This document shows positions 24,885 to 39,800 of a stretch of DNA of 64,000 bases, piece after piece. Each line of letters begins with the position of its first letter. The first letter of the stretch is position 1. Under the pieces are notes generated by a model, which saw only the letters and a list, made by a program, of their open reading frames with translations, made no database searches and had not been told where the DNA came from. Source of the DNA: Breviolum minutum Mf 1.05b.01 (Eukaryota; Sar; Dinophyceae; Suessiales; Symbiodiniaceae); the NCBI GenBank assembly GCA_000507305.1, contig DF239417.1, positions 180,709-244,708 on the forward strand. Reading direction: 5' to 3'. The position numbers were made by a program, and so were the translations under genes.

Positions 24885-27800
24885 TCAATTTGTTTCACTT
24901 CTGTCACAAAGTCTGGAGTGCAGAATTGGGGCCATCTCCACCTCAAAGCTGTCAATGTGATCTGCCTTCTGTAGGGTAAGACCTCTCGTGAAAAGCAAAC
25001 ATCACGAAATCATCCTTGCTGCCCTGGTCCATCAGTCCGTCCATGGATCTATCTAACTTATCCTTGGCCCAAGGTGGCCTCAATGACTCAAAACCCATCT
25101 AAATGTTGAGACTGTCGAACCTCACATCATCAATGATCAATATCTCAGGCTCCAGCCAATATCATCTAATCCGTTCAGAAGACAGTGCCTCATGCGTGTT
25201 CGGATCTTCGTTACAATTGAGGATAAGGAAAAATCCAATTCATGGATGTCTGAAGTCTCTTCGAATTTTCTGTGCTTCCTCTTTAGATGTTTGTGTGTGT
25301 GTGTGTGACATTACAAAGTATCTTATCTAATATTATGTAATATCATTATCTATTTGTAGATTGTTGACTGTATAATGATTAGTGTATATACAACATGGTA
25401 CGTCACAAACAAATATGCTTTCTACTAAGCATCAAAATATATCAAAATTATTCAAAATTGGTACAAAATGCGACTGAGGCAGGAACTTGCGGAATGAATC
25501 AACTTCAAATGGGATGGCCTCCAAACAGCCACACTTGCATAGTGACATAGTGAAGATCTGTCGTCAAAGTCGTTCAGCACCAGCATCACCAGCCTCGCAG
25601 CCTTCTCTTCTGATTTGTTGTTGAGCCAAATCCACCGTAATCCGTTTCTTTGCCTCTGAAAAGTCGGCATCAAAAGATACAACAAAAAATCACGGCAAAA
25701 AATCAGCAATGGGTTTCAAGAGTCCTCGGCATGCACCCAGAGCTCGTCAACCACGTCCTGGGGACATCAGTGGGCATGGTAGCAGATTCATCCAACCCAA
25801 CGTTTGGTCGAAGGTTGCCTAGCAGCTTGACATTCTGAGCCTTTCAGTAGCCATCCTAAACTTCTCTTGTAAATGATTGTGAACTGTTGACCCTTCAGCA
25901 TTAAGAGCTCCTTCGTGACAGCAATTGGCAGCATGCCGTTCTTGAAGCAACTGCCACAGGTGGATGCGAAGGCACTAAAAATCTTTAAAAAATTGCTGAA
26001 TCCTGAATGATGTTCCAAAAACATCCAAAAACCTAGGTCCAAGATTGGGCAGTTCCCTTGTTTGTGAATTGGTCTGTGCAGTGCCATTTGACGACATATC
26101 AAAATTACATTCTTTGTTTTAACATGTCGCAGACTTTCTTACGATGTTGTAAGTCGAGCATAACGAAGTCTTTGAAACCATTAGACACTCGAGTGACGGA
26201 TCTAACCAAGGCCACGAGAAGCAAAGCAGCCAGGTTTGCTTGTTGAAGAAAATATCCGCAAAGCTTGGTGCAATGATGCATCGGATGCCCTGATCATTCA
26301 GCGCCCAAGGCCTTGGCTTCACCATGGGAATCGAAGAAAACAACATCCTTTCCCTCGCAGGCCGACTCTGCAAAATCCCAAGGTTGCTGCGCATGTTCTC
26401 GCGATGATCCACATCCTTGCCAGGTGTTTTATGAAGAAGACTGTACTGACATTGATGAAAAGGGACTGAGCCAACTGCCAAAATTGTCTCCCGCGATCAG
26501 CACAGATGCTGTTCGATATGGCTCCTCAATCAATCATTGTCATCCATTGCCCACAAAGAATCCCTGGTCTTTGCAATCCATCCATTACAGAATCTCAGCA
26601 TCTGATTAACTGATTGCAAGCAAAATACAGGTAAGAATCAACAAAGAAGTTCGAAGCACCACACAAAAATGCACCCAACCCACACATCCCCCGCCTGGTT
26701 CAACACAAAATCCTTGCGCTCGGTGACTCCATCATCCTCATAGCGCAACTCAAAGAAAGCTGCCTTCCCCAACCTGAGGGCTGATGGTGAAAACAGCGGC
26801 TGTGGTCTTGCAATTTGGCATCAAAACTAAGATGAAAACCCAGTCCTTTGGATCGTCTTCCTGAGTCAAACTACTCTTGGAAGCATTTCAAAGGAAACGA
26901 AGCTTGCGAATATGCGACAGGTGGCAATGTGACACACCTTTTGCATGAGGCTTATATATTACTCTCCCAACAACTTCAAGATTTTGCCAGATCCCTATCC
27001 ATATCAATTATTGAATACAAGCGTCAGGAACTGCTTTGGAATGATACAATCCGTGTCTACCTCAGCACAAGTCCCCAGCTTCCAATCTGTGTATCTCAAC
27101 TGATCCCAAACGAAGTTAGCTGCATCAAATGCTGGTCGAAAAGGAATTGTAAAACGCGGAATCGGCGTGTTAGTATACCTTTATGAGTTGCACTGAGCAC
27201 ACTGCATTGGCCTTCCGCAAAGGACAAGCGATGACTTCGTCCAAACTGACGAGCTCCAGGTTACATCGATCCATATATTACAGTATATTGTCTATCTGGC
27301 GTATTCATGAGGTGCTCGATACGCTGTGATCGTATCTTTCTATCTTCTACAGTAGATATAACTTGGAGTATCCTCCATGCGTTTTGCTCCTTATCATGTC
27401 CGTTTGCCCAAAATCTGTTTCACATGTTTGACCTGATGAACTTTGGCATTCCAGCGCTTGAAGGAGCTGAACCTCAGGCAAGTTGGCCATCTCCACAGCA
27501 CTCTCTGACCACCACTGAGCCCCGGCTCTTCTCTGCTGGCACTTCTTGGGCCTCCTGATAGCAATGTGGATGCCAGGTGGAAATTTTGATGCAAATAATA
27601 TGCAAATGTAACATGTTCAAAAAACTTCATCAAACGTGACAGTGGGGAGGGGGGGGTCCTTTGGAGCCTTCCACTCAATGGGCTCAGAGTAGAAGTCCAT
27701 AGACTTGGAAGTTGAGATCTTGGTACCAGAAGCCTTAAAAAAGGACGATAGAATTCACACATCAACAATCATCAAAATCCAACGGCACCGCTAGGTGCAA

Positions 27801-30800
27801 AGGGCGTGTCTTTCCAAAGGCAGTAGCAACAGGTCAGCTTTAGCTGGGGGAGTGCACTTTTTTTGCAGGTAAATGGCGGTGTTTTGGACGAGTCTTGTCG
27901 TTGATGCTGCAAAAACATTGTGAATACCATTGAATACCATCGATTTTTCTTCTAAAGGTGCATATGTATCTGTGCGTTGCCTGTGCTTGTGACCTTGGTG
28001 CGAACGACCCTGCCGCGGAGCGGCGTAAATAGATCAAAATATATAGTCACTTGGTGTTTCACTTCGAATCAGTTCTTGGGGTCTTTCATCTTCATCATCT
28101 GGGAGACTGCAAAAAGGTACTGCCATTGTGAGACCTGATGTTTGAAGTGATAGGTGAGTAAAGAAAAAAAAAACAAGTAACGAATGTGATCCACTGCAAC
28201 TGCACCTTTTGGTCGTTGCTGACAAGGACACCCGGCCTGCATTTCAGGAAGCAGATCTCTCACATCCTTCAGCTTTCCAGCAATCGCCGCAGCCGCAGCC
28301 ATTGCAGGACCTCAGAAGGCTCCCGGCTTGGTATGAGTGACCCTATGTGTTAGCCTAGCTTCGCATAAGGACTTGACTCATCAAATGGGTTCGACCTTGC
28401 GGGCCCTGGAGGAACAAGGTCCAAACAAGGGAAAAGTCTCCTGTGATTTCTGTATTTACGGTGTGTACTTCTGCTTGCGCATGCTGTTCAGGTTTCAAAT
28501 AGACTCAGCTTTGCAAACTCGATGGACCCTGCAGCGAACTTCCCACGCCTGTCTACCTTCGAAATTGCGATTGGAGGTGGCAGCACATCGCTCCTACAAA
28601 GTAATCAGATAATGTCATGTTGTTTCACATGCTGGAAGTATTTCAATGAAAATGTCGTGATATGTCGTGCAATCTTAGATGGACATGGAAAGACTATATA
28701 TAAAGGACGCAGGAAATCGTGATTTGAGTCCTGCGGCTTCAAGCGATCTGGGTTCATGCCCAAGCACATGGAACAGCCCGGCTCGCGCCAGTCGAACCCT
28801 GCCTTGTTTCAAGAGACAAAGGAACAGGAGGTAAAGTGCTCAGGAATGTGCTCAGGTTAAGTGTTCAAAAAACACAATTGTTCCTTTCTACTTTCTACGT
28901 GTCTAAGTTGGACCCATATTCAATTATGACATATGGGGAGTAGCACATCTACATGATTCTACGCGTGTATATATGGCACCATAGTATCTTGTCTTTACTA
29001 TCTAGACAGTTGTTGAGATACATTGTGTCCACAATTGCATCAGTACAACAATATCTCCAGTGATCTTAGAGCTTGATGTGATCTTGTCATTGCCTCTATG
29101 AAGATCTTGTCCAGACCTTCAGCTTCGGCTTGTTTTTTCACCTCAGATAGATGGAGCTGCGGCAACATTGGGAACGTCATCTGTAACTTAAGACGCAGAC
29201 CAAGCCCGATCCAGGAACAATCATAGCATCGACTCCCGTAGAAACCTGGTCAAGTCTCAAGTCTCAGATCATTTGATCGGAGCCCGCTTGGGGGTCGTGT
29301 GATTTTTGCGTTAAAAAATGCTCCACCAAAATTGCAGTTTGCCTTGGCATTTTTTTCTTGGGACCTGGTTGGGCATTTTTACACATTGCTGGTAGCAGCC
29401 GGTCTTTGCCGCCACATGTCACCAACATTCACCACATTGCAGCTACAATGACTTCAAACCAAAACAATGGGGTGCAGCAATCTGCGTTTGCAGATGCAGG
29501 TCGAAACAAGACCAAGTTGCACTTGCAAAGACTATTGTTGTGCGAAGAAAACGCCATGGGGATTATAGATTACCGATGCAAGTTTCCAAGTACCAGGGAA
29601 ATCGTTTGAAAAGGTGAAACATGCACAAGATCCGATGAAACTCCACTTCCAAGTGAACCATATTCCTTGCTTGGCTGTATTTTGCTTACCAAATGTTTGT
29701 CCCAGTGCTGTCTGAGTGGAGGTTCTGTCATGGCTCTGTCCATGCTTACAGAGAAGCTTGACTCAGCAGGCCGAGACAGCTGACCCAGTGACCAAGCATA
29801 CCTGGCAATCTGAGGTGAAGGCCCTCCTTACAAGGAATATACGTAGTATACTTGAATACACCAGAACTTCCTAGTTGTCCGAGTGCTGCAGCACCTGAAC
29901 CTGCCCTCCTCTACCTCCAAAGTGTGCCACAGCCTGGCCACGGTTTCGTTGACTTTTCACGTGGAGTGGTTCTAGGAAGATCATGGAAGATCCAAACAAA
30001 ACATCTCCGACCACATGCCACTCTCCAACTTGACTTCGTGCTGCGCTCATGGTGCCTGATAGGTCGAATTGGGCAGAAAACCTCCACGACCAGTCGTCGC
30101 CTCGCACCGCACGGAAGCAGGAGCAGTGAATCCTGGAAAGGGTTTGGGTGCATGCTTCAAGCCTCAAGACATACTGCACCATGGTCAGGATCCAGTCGGC
30201 ATTTCACCTTGGGTTTCATGAAAACGAACGAATATGAATGCATATCCTAACAACAAACAACAAAAGCAAATCGAATACCAGCTATTTCTGACCAAACCGC
30301 ATGTCTGATGTAGAAAAAAAACACAAGTTGCTCCAATGGCTCCCAGCATCTGCAGGTGGTCTCCCTGGACCTCCCGGCCTTGGCTCAACCCAAAGAGGCA
30401 CCACATGACACAGTAAAAAGAGAACAATGTAGAATATGGTATGAATATTAATATACTTAATAAATGATATAGATATATACATATATATACCATGAAGAAA
30501 ATACAGGTGATGTAGCTATTGCAATAGATACATTGCACTATCATAATCCAGTATAGACATGAGCTCACATATACTTGCCAAACTGCATCAAACTCATGAC
30601 GTGTCACTCCATACAAGCTTACTGGCCAATCCCTTGCTGTAACATCATGCCTTCACAGGCCTAACCGCACAGGGGACCCGGCAATATTTCCAGCCATGGC
30701 GGAGCCTCAGAGGGATGCAATCCGCTGCTGCTGTTGCTATTTGGGAAGACCACCTGGGACTGCCGGACGTAGCGTGCAGCTTCAGCAAAAGCCTGTCTCA

Positions 30801-33800
30801 GAGAAGGTGAACACATCTTTACAAACTGCAATGAAGATTGCACCCAAGGATGGACACTTGCTCGATGTTTATTACATGTGCATCACATTGACCCAAGCCT
30901 CACAGTCAGCAACTTCAGAAAATTCCATGCTGATCGGAAAGTTGCGCGAGACCTGGTGCATGTCAACCTACATCCATCTTCAATCTATCTACATCACTTG
31001 CTGGAAGACATGGGAGAAATCATGGGTGAATCATCTATGGATATATAAACCACATAAATTATATATCATTGTATATCCACATACCTATATGATCTTTATA
31101 TATCTATATACTCTGCTTCAAACAAAAGGTGCCACAACTGGAAACTGGAAACTGAGTCCTCAGCATCACTGAACAACACAGGGAGGAATGCACTCCGCGA
31201 TGAAGGGGACCATGCTTTGCTGCCAGGCAAGGAGAGCAACCCACGTGGAGCAAAGACAGCACGTCTTTGTGGCACCTGAAATTGAAAGTAACCAACATTG
31301 AAGCAAAGTGCACCACATTCAGAAAGACATAGAAATAAAATGAATTAAAGTTCTAACGGGACAAGTCAAGATAGCTACAAAAACAAACAAATCTGCAGAA
31401 TCTGCAGAAATTAATAACTGAATGTCTTTGCCTGGTCTCGAAGCGTTGGGATTAGTAAAACGGAGTCTCCATGTTGCAGCCTGAGAGAATCTTGCTGCCA
31501 AATCTTGAAGTTTTCAATTTATTTCCATGAATTGAGTTCTGGGCCCATAAGATGTCAAAGAACGGTCATCCTTTGGGAGGAGAAAAGGAGAGTCCCAAAT
31601 CAAAATCAAAAGATTTCCGGTGAGAACTGTGATAATGATTGATAATGATTGATGCAGCATATTGATATATAATTAATATAATCATTGATATGATCCTGTC
31701 CTGCATAGTGGCACCGCGAAATACCAATCGCTGGCTCTCTGGTGGTGTGCCCTCGTGTACTTCGACCTGTGCCTGAAAAGAAGCTTGGGAAATTCCCATC
31801 GCAACAAGCTTGGAAATAGCTATCGATAGGGCAAGATGAGGCAAATGAAGGGGTATCTTGCATCAATCTGTAACTTGCATGTGGAATCATGTGGATCTGA
31901 GGCATCTGAGCTGTAACATCTTTTTCACTAGTGTGCTTTCAAGAATCGAGTGCTGAAGAGACGGACTGCGCTCACACTGCTTCTTTTTCATCTTCCAAGT
32001 GTAGGTGCGATCCAAGCACATCTGTGCAGCTGAGCAGTCCAGCCACTTCAAAGTGCCACATTTGACACCCACCAGGCTGGAGCTACAGCTTGCTGTGCTC
32101 AAGCTTGGAAAGAAAAAACGGGTTGTGGAGTGGTGGGTGGTTTTTTCACCCTTGAACCACAGCACTGCCATCACATGATGCATTGAACGTCTGATGTTGA
32201 ATGCAACTGCGTTCAAAACATGTTCTATTGCACAGTTTTGTGCAAGCATAACATCTTTTTCACTAGTGTGCTTTCAAGAATCGAGTGCTGAAGAGACGGA
32301 CTGCGCTCACACTGCTTCTTTTTCATCTTCCAAGTGTAGGTGCGATCCAAGCACATCTGTGCAGCTGAGCAGTCCAGCCACTTCACCAAGTGCCACATTT
32401 GACACCCATCTCGAGCACTGATTCCCCACCTCGCACGAGATCTGAAAGCACCAAGGAGGATGACCAGGCTAATGCTTCTTCGACGGCAGTGGTTGCAGAG
32501 TATTCGGCATTGACTGCACACTTCTGAAGGATGTTGTGTAGCGGCTTTAATGGGAGGTCCAGCAAGCACCATCCACCAAGATGAGCTTCTCGGAGGTCGT
32601 GTCGGCTGATGCCATCGGCCATGTTATGTGCGGAGGCCACCCATTCGCAATGTAGATGAACCCCCAGCCGTGCCAGAAAGCACCAAAAGAAGGTCAGCAT
32701 GTTGTTGACGGGGGGATCACGCCCCCATCCTTTTTGTAGTGCTGACAACCCTGCTCGATTGTCAATCCATAGGATGATAAAGGGGTCCACGGTCTTGTGT
32801 AGACTAACCAATGCTATCACTGGAGCCATGAGTTCAAGGATGTAGATAAAGGCCCGTCTACGACTGTATGGTTGTAGCACGGACGGAGGTATCACTCCAT
32901 GGGAAGCCAGAGTCCTAGAGCTGGAGCGAATGACAAATCCCCAACCATTGGAAGTCAATTTGGTTGATGAAGGTCTCCAATTCCTTGGGACGGTGTCTTC
33001 ACTTGGCTTGATCTGTTGATCACCCAGTTGGAAAAAGGCATCGGTGTAGATGGAAGTACACGGATGGTCGGTCTGCATAGGGAGGACACGTGGAGGCATG
33101 TCCGGGAGTAGGTGAAGCAGCATCTTCAAGGATGACATGATTGGCCCGTTCAGGTGCTGTTGTCCGTTGAGGTCCTTGGGAGTGAGCTCGAGAGTAAAGG
33201 GGAAGCAGCAGGGCTCTGCCTACCTGGCCAAAGCTGGTGGTCTGTAGAAAGTTCAACTTTCCACAGAGTCTCTGGGCGTCATCGATCGGAAGGGTGTTGG
33301 AGGCCAAGATGCCGCGGATCATCTTAAGGAGGCGGTCCATGCGATCAGGGCATGGTTTCAAGGTAATGGTGTCCTTTGAGATGTCGAAGAAAACTCCAAG
33401 TAGTTTTTGCACTGTAGAAGGCGGTTGCGCTTTCTTCTCCTTCACCTTGAGTCCAAGACTGTTGAACAGGCCACCAAATGACTCAAAACCTGACTGAGCT
33501 AGACCGGCGTGTTCGGCTGATGCGAAGTCGTCCACGTAATGGTGGGTAGGGACCCACAACAGTTTTCTGGATAAGTACTGCATCAGGTCAGCAAAACGAT
33601 TGAAGCCCCAAACAGAGCCAGAAGCCCCGAAACTGAGGGCGTTGTGCTTGAATAGCACTGGGCCATTTGGTGTTTGCAGGATTGTCCAAGCTTTGTCTGT
33701 TTCACGAACTGGCAGCTGGCGATATGCGGCTGCAAGATCGTGTGTCCAGAGTTGGGGTCGATGTCCTTGAGAGGCTTCCCACCTGCAGAGCTGTATGTAG

Positions 33801-36800
33801 TGGTCAACCCCGTGGTGGACCGGGGAGTCATAAGCGAGCATCAGGGAGTTGTGCCAAGACCTCTTGAAATCTTCGCATCTACGAACTTTGTCGTGTTGTT
33901 CAACGGCAAAGCACACTGATGCCCTGATGGGGTGATCTGGAAGAGGTAGAAGAGGACGGCCAGCTACCGCGATGGTTCTAGTAGGCCAATGAGAAGGAGC
34001 TTCATATGGGCCATCCATCCTGCCTAAATCGCACTCTGCCAGGATCTCTTGGAGCATAGCTTGCCAGTGGGGGTCCACAAAGCCTTTCTTGAGCTTGGCA
34101 CGAATGTAGGCCTCGTTCAAAGTGCGGAACTGGTCTTCTGTGATGGGATGACTATAACGATCATCCGTCCTGATGGGCCAACCCGGGCCACGGTGTTGCT
34201 TGGATGTCAGGGCGTAGCCGTTGGTCATGTCATCGACCACGTCAGCCATTGAAGGGAAACCAGTCTGTGACAACAAGTGCAGAAAAAGGGGAACTTGTGT
34301 GGGTGAAGACCCTTCGCCTTGGTTGTACACTGCTTGAATATGAGGCTTGCGGGCCGCCAACCATTCAGAGGTATCCTCTTTCCAAAGGTCCACTAAGTCC
34401 AAGACCTCCGCCACTACCTCGTGACGCATTCTTGCAATGTCAGAGAATCCGTAGTAGCACTTCTGCAATGCTTGTAGTGCTCCTGGTTCAGGGATGGGTG
34501 GAGTCAACATAGGGTGACCACATTGTGCACTGATTTCCCAGTGATCCCAGAGGTGGTCTGCTGTGCGATGACTGGCGTAGTCCTGGAACGGAGGGTGAGT
34601 GCCAAGAGCTGGGGGCTCAACCATTGCGATGTTGCACACGAATTGTAGTGCTGATTCTCTTGGAGGTGGCAGAAGTAAGGCTTCAGAAGAACCGCAACTT
34701 TGAAGTAGGATCATCAACACAAATCTCGCCACCTGCAAATGCCATGAGTTTCCGAGGAATCTGTGACGGTCATGTTCTGAGGCTCCGCGAACTCCAGAGT
34801 ATCCTTTGGGGAGACCGTGAAGTTGGTCTTTGTGATCAGCCCACGGGATGATGAGCTCACCGTCCTTGTGAAGCATGGAGTTTTTGTCATAGTGCCAAGG
34901 GGCGAAGCGTCGCCCGTCATTCAACCATCTGGACCGGCTTTCAGGATCCATCTTGCCTTTCAATTTCTTTGGTGGAGGGCGGCCTTCTGAGGTCGGGGCT
35001 GGTGTTGTCAAACACGGGAGTCTCTTCTCGTGTCGGGCCACCACACCTGGTAGCTCGTAACCGTCAAAGTCAAAGTGAGAAGATTCCACCAAAGGGAGGT
35101 CCATGTAGAGCTTGTTGATCTTGTGGTGAGATCCCCAACGCAAAGGCTCACCGGAGATCGGGTGGAGGTCGGCTGAGCTCCAAGGGTGGCGTGTCCACCA
35201 CAATCTGGGTCGGGATATGATGCCAAGGTCTCCAGCATCGATCACAACAGGTTCCGCTCGAAGTCCATGGGAAACGTGTTGGATTTCTGCTTTGGTCTGC
35301 ATGATGACGTTTTCACACAGGTGGATGAAAGTCCAATCACGGAGCTGTGACTCCAAGTCTTTTGTGAAGGAGATGAAGGAATCAAACTTCGATCCTTCCT
35401 TACCTGAAAAACTCTCTGCCGAATCGTTGATGGAGGAGAAGTCAGGGCAAGGTGGCGCTGACAGCACCATTATCCAGCATTGTTGGTGTGGATCATGACG
35501 TTGCACTAGGTGAGCTATTTCGGACACCGAGTCGGCCATGAAATCGCCTCGATGCTTCACAAAGGGCATGTGGAAGGAGGTGATCTCCGCTGCCTTGTGG
35601 TCAGTCTCCCATGATATGGCAAGTCTGGGCTCACCCACCAGCTGTGTCAGTGCAAAAATTCCAGTGCCGATGCCATCAAAAACGGAGAGGACAATGAGTT
35701 GATGCCCTCGGACCGGAAGTCTTGGAGTCAGAGAAGTTGGACTCAGTTGAGTGCTTCCACTGGAAGGTTGGTCGGGTACCAAGGGTTCTGAGTCGGACCC
35801 CTTGGCCCCGGGCTGTCCCTATTTGTTGTGCTTGTCCCAGTCACTAGCGCCTTGTTGATAGGAGGCTTGTGATTGGGATCTATTCCACCAAGAGCCAGAC
35901 GAACCAGAGCTCCAGGAAGTAGATTGAGGATGCCAACGATCTCGAGTGGGATACGGGGACCAACGGAGAGGATTGCCCTTCCCTTTGTGTCCCTTGGAGT
36001 TCTTCCCTTTCCCCGTTGGACTGGGGATGTCTGCAGGTGGTGGTTTCTTCTTGTCTGGCACTATCTCTTTGAGCATCATCTCGTTGAATTCGTTGATGTC
36101 CTTCATGATTGTTTCGGTGGCCTCTTGGAACGTACGCCGTTCCTCATTGCCATGGCCAGTTGCCATCCGGGCCATTGCCAGTAAAGAGAGAATTGCTCTC
36201 CTTTCTGTGGTTTGCTCCTTGCCTTTGTGATCATCCATTCAGCCTCTCCCCACCTAACCAAAATCATCGCCCAGCGAATGCTGTTGATCCCGTCGAGAAC
36301 TGCCAAGAGGCTCTTGGGGTTCCAGACAGGATCATCGGCTGCCACTATCTCCAGGTCGTCATTGAAGGTGAGGGTTTGAGCTTTCCGAGGGCTTTTCAAC
36401 AATGGGTTGACTTCACCCGCTGCGTTGAAAGAACGCTTCTGGAGGATCTCGCCGAGCAAGATTGGTGTGAATTGGCCACTCACTGTAAGCTCATGAAACA
36501 TCCGAGCCAGCACTGATTCTGCCCCGATCAGTTCGGTAACCGGGAACACACGGTCGCGGCCATCCAGCTGTATCGACTGATACTGTTTCACCAGGGCGTT
36601 CCAGGTCCCTGGTGGAAGGGATTTTGGAACCTTTGGTTCACCAGTTGCCGTAGTACTCGTCGGGGATGTAGTTGCTGCCGGCGCCGTAGGTGGAGCCGAA
36701 GCCACAGGTGCATGGGTAGCTGCCATGAGGTGGTTCCAAGATTGCTGGGCCAACGACTAGATGTGAGTAAGGATAGCTCTTGCTATCGGCTGCTCTTGGG

Positions 36801-39800
36801 GAGATACAGTGATGCGTATCGTCCCGTCAGACCATCCTGCAAACAGAGGCTCCAAAAGTACTGTCTGCAACTCATCAGCCGACTTGGCAATGAGCGCCAG
36901 AGTAGGCACGGTCAAAATTCCTCGATTGGAGAGGTACTTCCTCAGGTCTGGCCCAGCTCCGGCGGCATCAGCAAGCTCCTCGATGGTGCCAGTGGTCTTC
37001 ATGGCCGAGTTTGAGCTTGGAAGAAACTGGACACATGCAACGAAGTTGCCGTGACACCACAAATGACAAATGAGTTGACATCCAAGAAAGGTGAGCAGCA
37101 TGCAACGGAATGACAAACCTTCTACCTTGACTGCCTCAAACCAAGAGCGTCTTCAGTCAACTACAAAAAGGGAAAGCGTCGAAAAAGGAAAGATTGAGAT
37201 GAAATCGAAACTTGTCAGGAAAGTGTTTCACTCGAAAAACGTGGCCCAATCTAAGCGATTTCTTTTGGACTCGAAAGGTCTTAGCTGGATGGGTCAGAGC
37301 TGGAGCTGCCCGAATCTGAGGAAGATGACTCATTGTCTGAGTCATCAGAAACCCCTGGTTCAGGTGCCTCTTGGGCATCAAAGCACTTTTTGCAAACTCT
37401 ATGGGTGTCGCCCAACGTGGCCACCCGAAAGAACCTAGTGCAGCCGTAACGCCAGCCGCAAACTGTCCTCCAAGACGTAGGAGGGTTTTGGCGTTCATCA
37501 CACTTGCTCCTATGAACGACGGAGCTTCTGGGTCTAAGGACTAAGACCTTGTCTGGTGGGCAAATTGCCCTATGGATATCTTTGATAGCATCTTGCATGT
37601 TCTCAATCAAACGTCTGTGTGTGGCCAACTGTGCTCTCTGCTGTCTACCCTCTGTCGGATCAGAGATAAAACGGGGGCCGTCCGATGGGGAGGGCTGACC
37701 GTGTGTCCCTTCAAGTGAAGGTGCAGGTGCGGGAGTCAATGGCGCTGATCCCACTGAGCTTTGCAATCTTGATGCCGAAAATGGTTCAACATCTTCGTGG
37801 TTTCTAAGGATCTCCACCGGGATCTGAGGTACAATGCTGAGTGGGGCATTCTGGACGTACCTTTCCACCGCTGAGGACGACCAGCGTCCCAGTAGTTGAA
37901 TTAGCGGCAGCTGAACGCCGGCTGCGGCTAAAAACTGAGCGCCTGCCACACGCATGCAGTGACCACCGAACTTCTCGATGTCACGACCAGTGTCGTCCCG
38001 CAGAATCGTCTCCAAGCCTCCAGCAGACAAAGTTCGACGAACAGCTTGCACCAGCAGGTGTTTGGTGATGGAAGCTCCGTTCGACTGTGGAAACAAAGGC
38101 AGATACCCTCCTGCTCGACGATGTGGGTGAGAAGCTAGTCGGATAAGGTGTCTTTCTGCTGTATGCCAAGGACAGAGAGGGTGTTCTCGAACTCCGCAAG
38201 CACATTGTAGGATCCGAGTTGTGAGGGACCCCATGGTGTTGGTCTTGTGCACCGGTACCATGAGTTGCACTACTTCTCCTTGAAGGGACAGGTGAGAGTC
38301 TCTGGCTGCTGATATCTCAATCTCTCGGAGCATGTACCAGCAACTGACGATCATCAGGTCAGCAACATGGGGAATATGATCAAAGCTGAAAGGACGGGAA
38401 TCTGTGGTGTCCACTAGCTTTGCCAGCGCCGCTAAGTCAAAACCAAACTTCAGAGTAGCAGGGCTCAAGCCACGTCGAACTGACCGAACGACATCCCTGA
38501 TTAAGGACCTGATGAAGGGCGAAATTGGCAAACCCAACATCCGTAGTTGATGGCTGATGGCTGTCTGGAAATAAATGCCAGCCGATCTGTAGCATCCAGC
38601 TTTGAATGAGGCACCAACGCATCGAATGCAGACTGGATTCAGTGGAAATGCCTGGACTTCCCATGCTCCGCAGAGAGCCATAAACGTTTTGAGACGTGAG
38701 TCATTGGCCGGTTTTGTTGATCTAGCCAGAATGTCACGGTCAAGGTCTTCTAAAGCTCTCTTCCTCTGATTGGGTTGAGCTGCCGCGAGTGCCAATGTCA
38801 AAGAAGCTTTCCCCCCATGGAGGACCAAGGTCGGATGGTCCGCTCTGCCTGCGACTGCAACCGGAGTAGGAGGAGTGAGAGCTGCCAGGATCGATTCCAG
38901 CTCTGTCTTCCTGATCCCTTTGTCTAGAACTTCGTCTGTCCGAGCCACCAGGTCCGCGGATGTCTAGTGACAAGAACACCGGAGCGTGGTGAGATGTCCC
39001 GGTCTGCAAAAGAGCTGACCAAATTGCGCCCCTCCCTACTGATGTTTCGATCATCGTCACTTCGGGAAGGACATGGTATGCTGTTGCATGACATGTGATA
39101 CCCAAGTCTGGTAATCTAGATTTGATGATACATCATTGAAAAACGCACTGGTGAAATGAAACATCTGAAACATCCATGAAAAAATTTGCATGTGAAGCAG
39201 GTGTGAAACAACCAAAGGGCGATGAGCCCATCCTTGGCAAGACATCACTGATGAAAGAAGGTCGGCGGGAAGTAGCAAGAAAGGAGAAAGAAAAAGCAAC
39301 ACAAAACCGTAGGAACAAGTGAGGCAACGTGACTGCACAACATTTTTAGATCATAAGATCCGAGGCTCGAGAGGCTGCTGTGGCCACTTCTCAGAGGCGT
39401 AAATGCCAAAGAGCGGCATGAACTCTGTCCAGGGCGAGTGGCTAGAAACCACTACACCTTGCAAAATCCAGAGGCACGTAGGGTAGGTGCTGTGGGCTCA
39501 AGGGTCTTCAGGTGTTGGATCATCACCGAAACTCCAGCTGCAAGTTGATCCATCCTCCCGCACTTCTTCATGCACCGGATGTGCGACAGCGATGGCACGA
39601 TCACGATCTGCCCCGGGAGGCAGGTGTGCAGGGTTGATGTCCAATAGTGAAGGACTATTCCCGTGGTAGAGGCGGCAGCGAACTGTAGCTTCGTCGGCAA
39701 CTTTCAGGAGCCAACGATCACCACCAAGGGCATGACCCAGTGTGTTGAACATCTCGATTGCCGCTTGCATCATCCTTGCCAGTGTGGGTTGATAATCACG

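Noticed and set aside
29852-30250. 132-codon plus-strand open frame
   Set aside because: Overlaps open minus frames in a block where neighbouring exons are all minus; no motif supports the plus reading.
36109-36516. Plus-strand open frame opposite the gag-like region
   Set aside because: Shadow of the minus-strand retroelement coding sequence.
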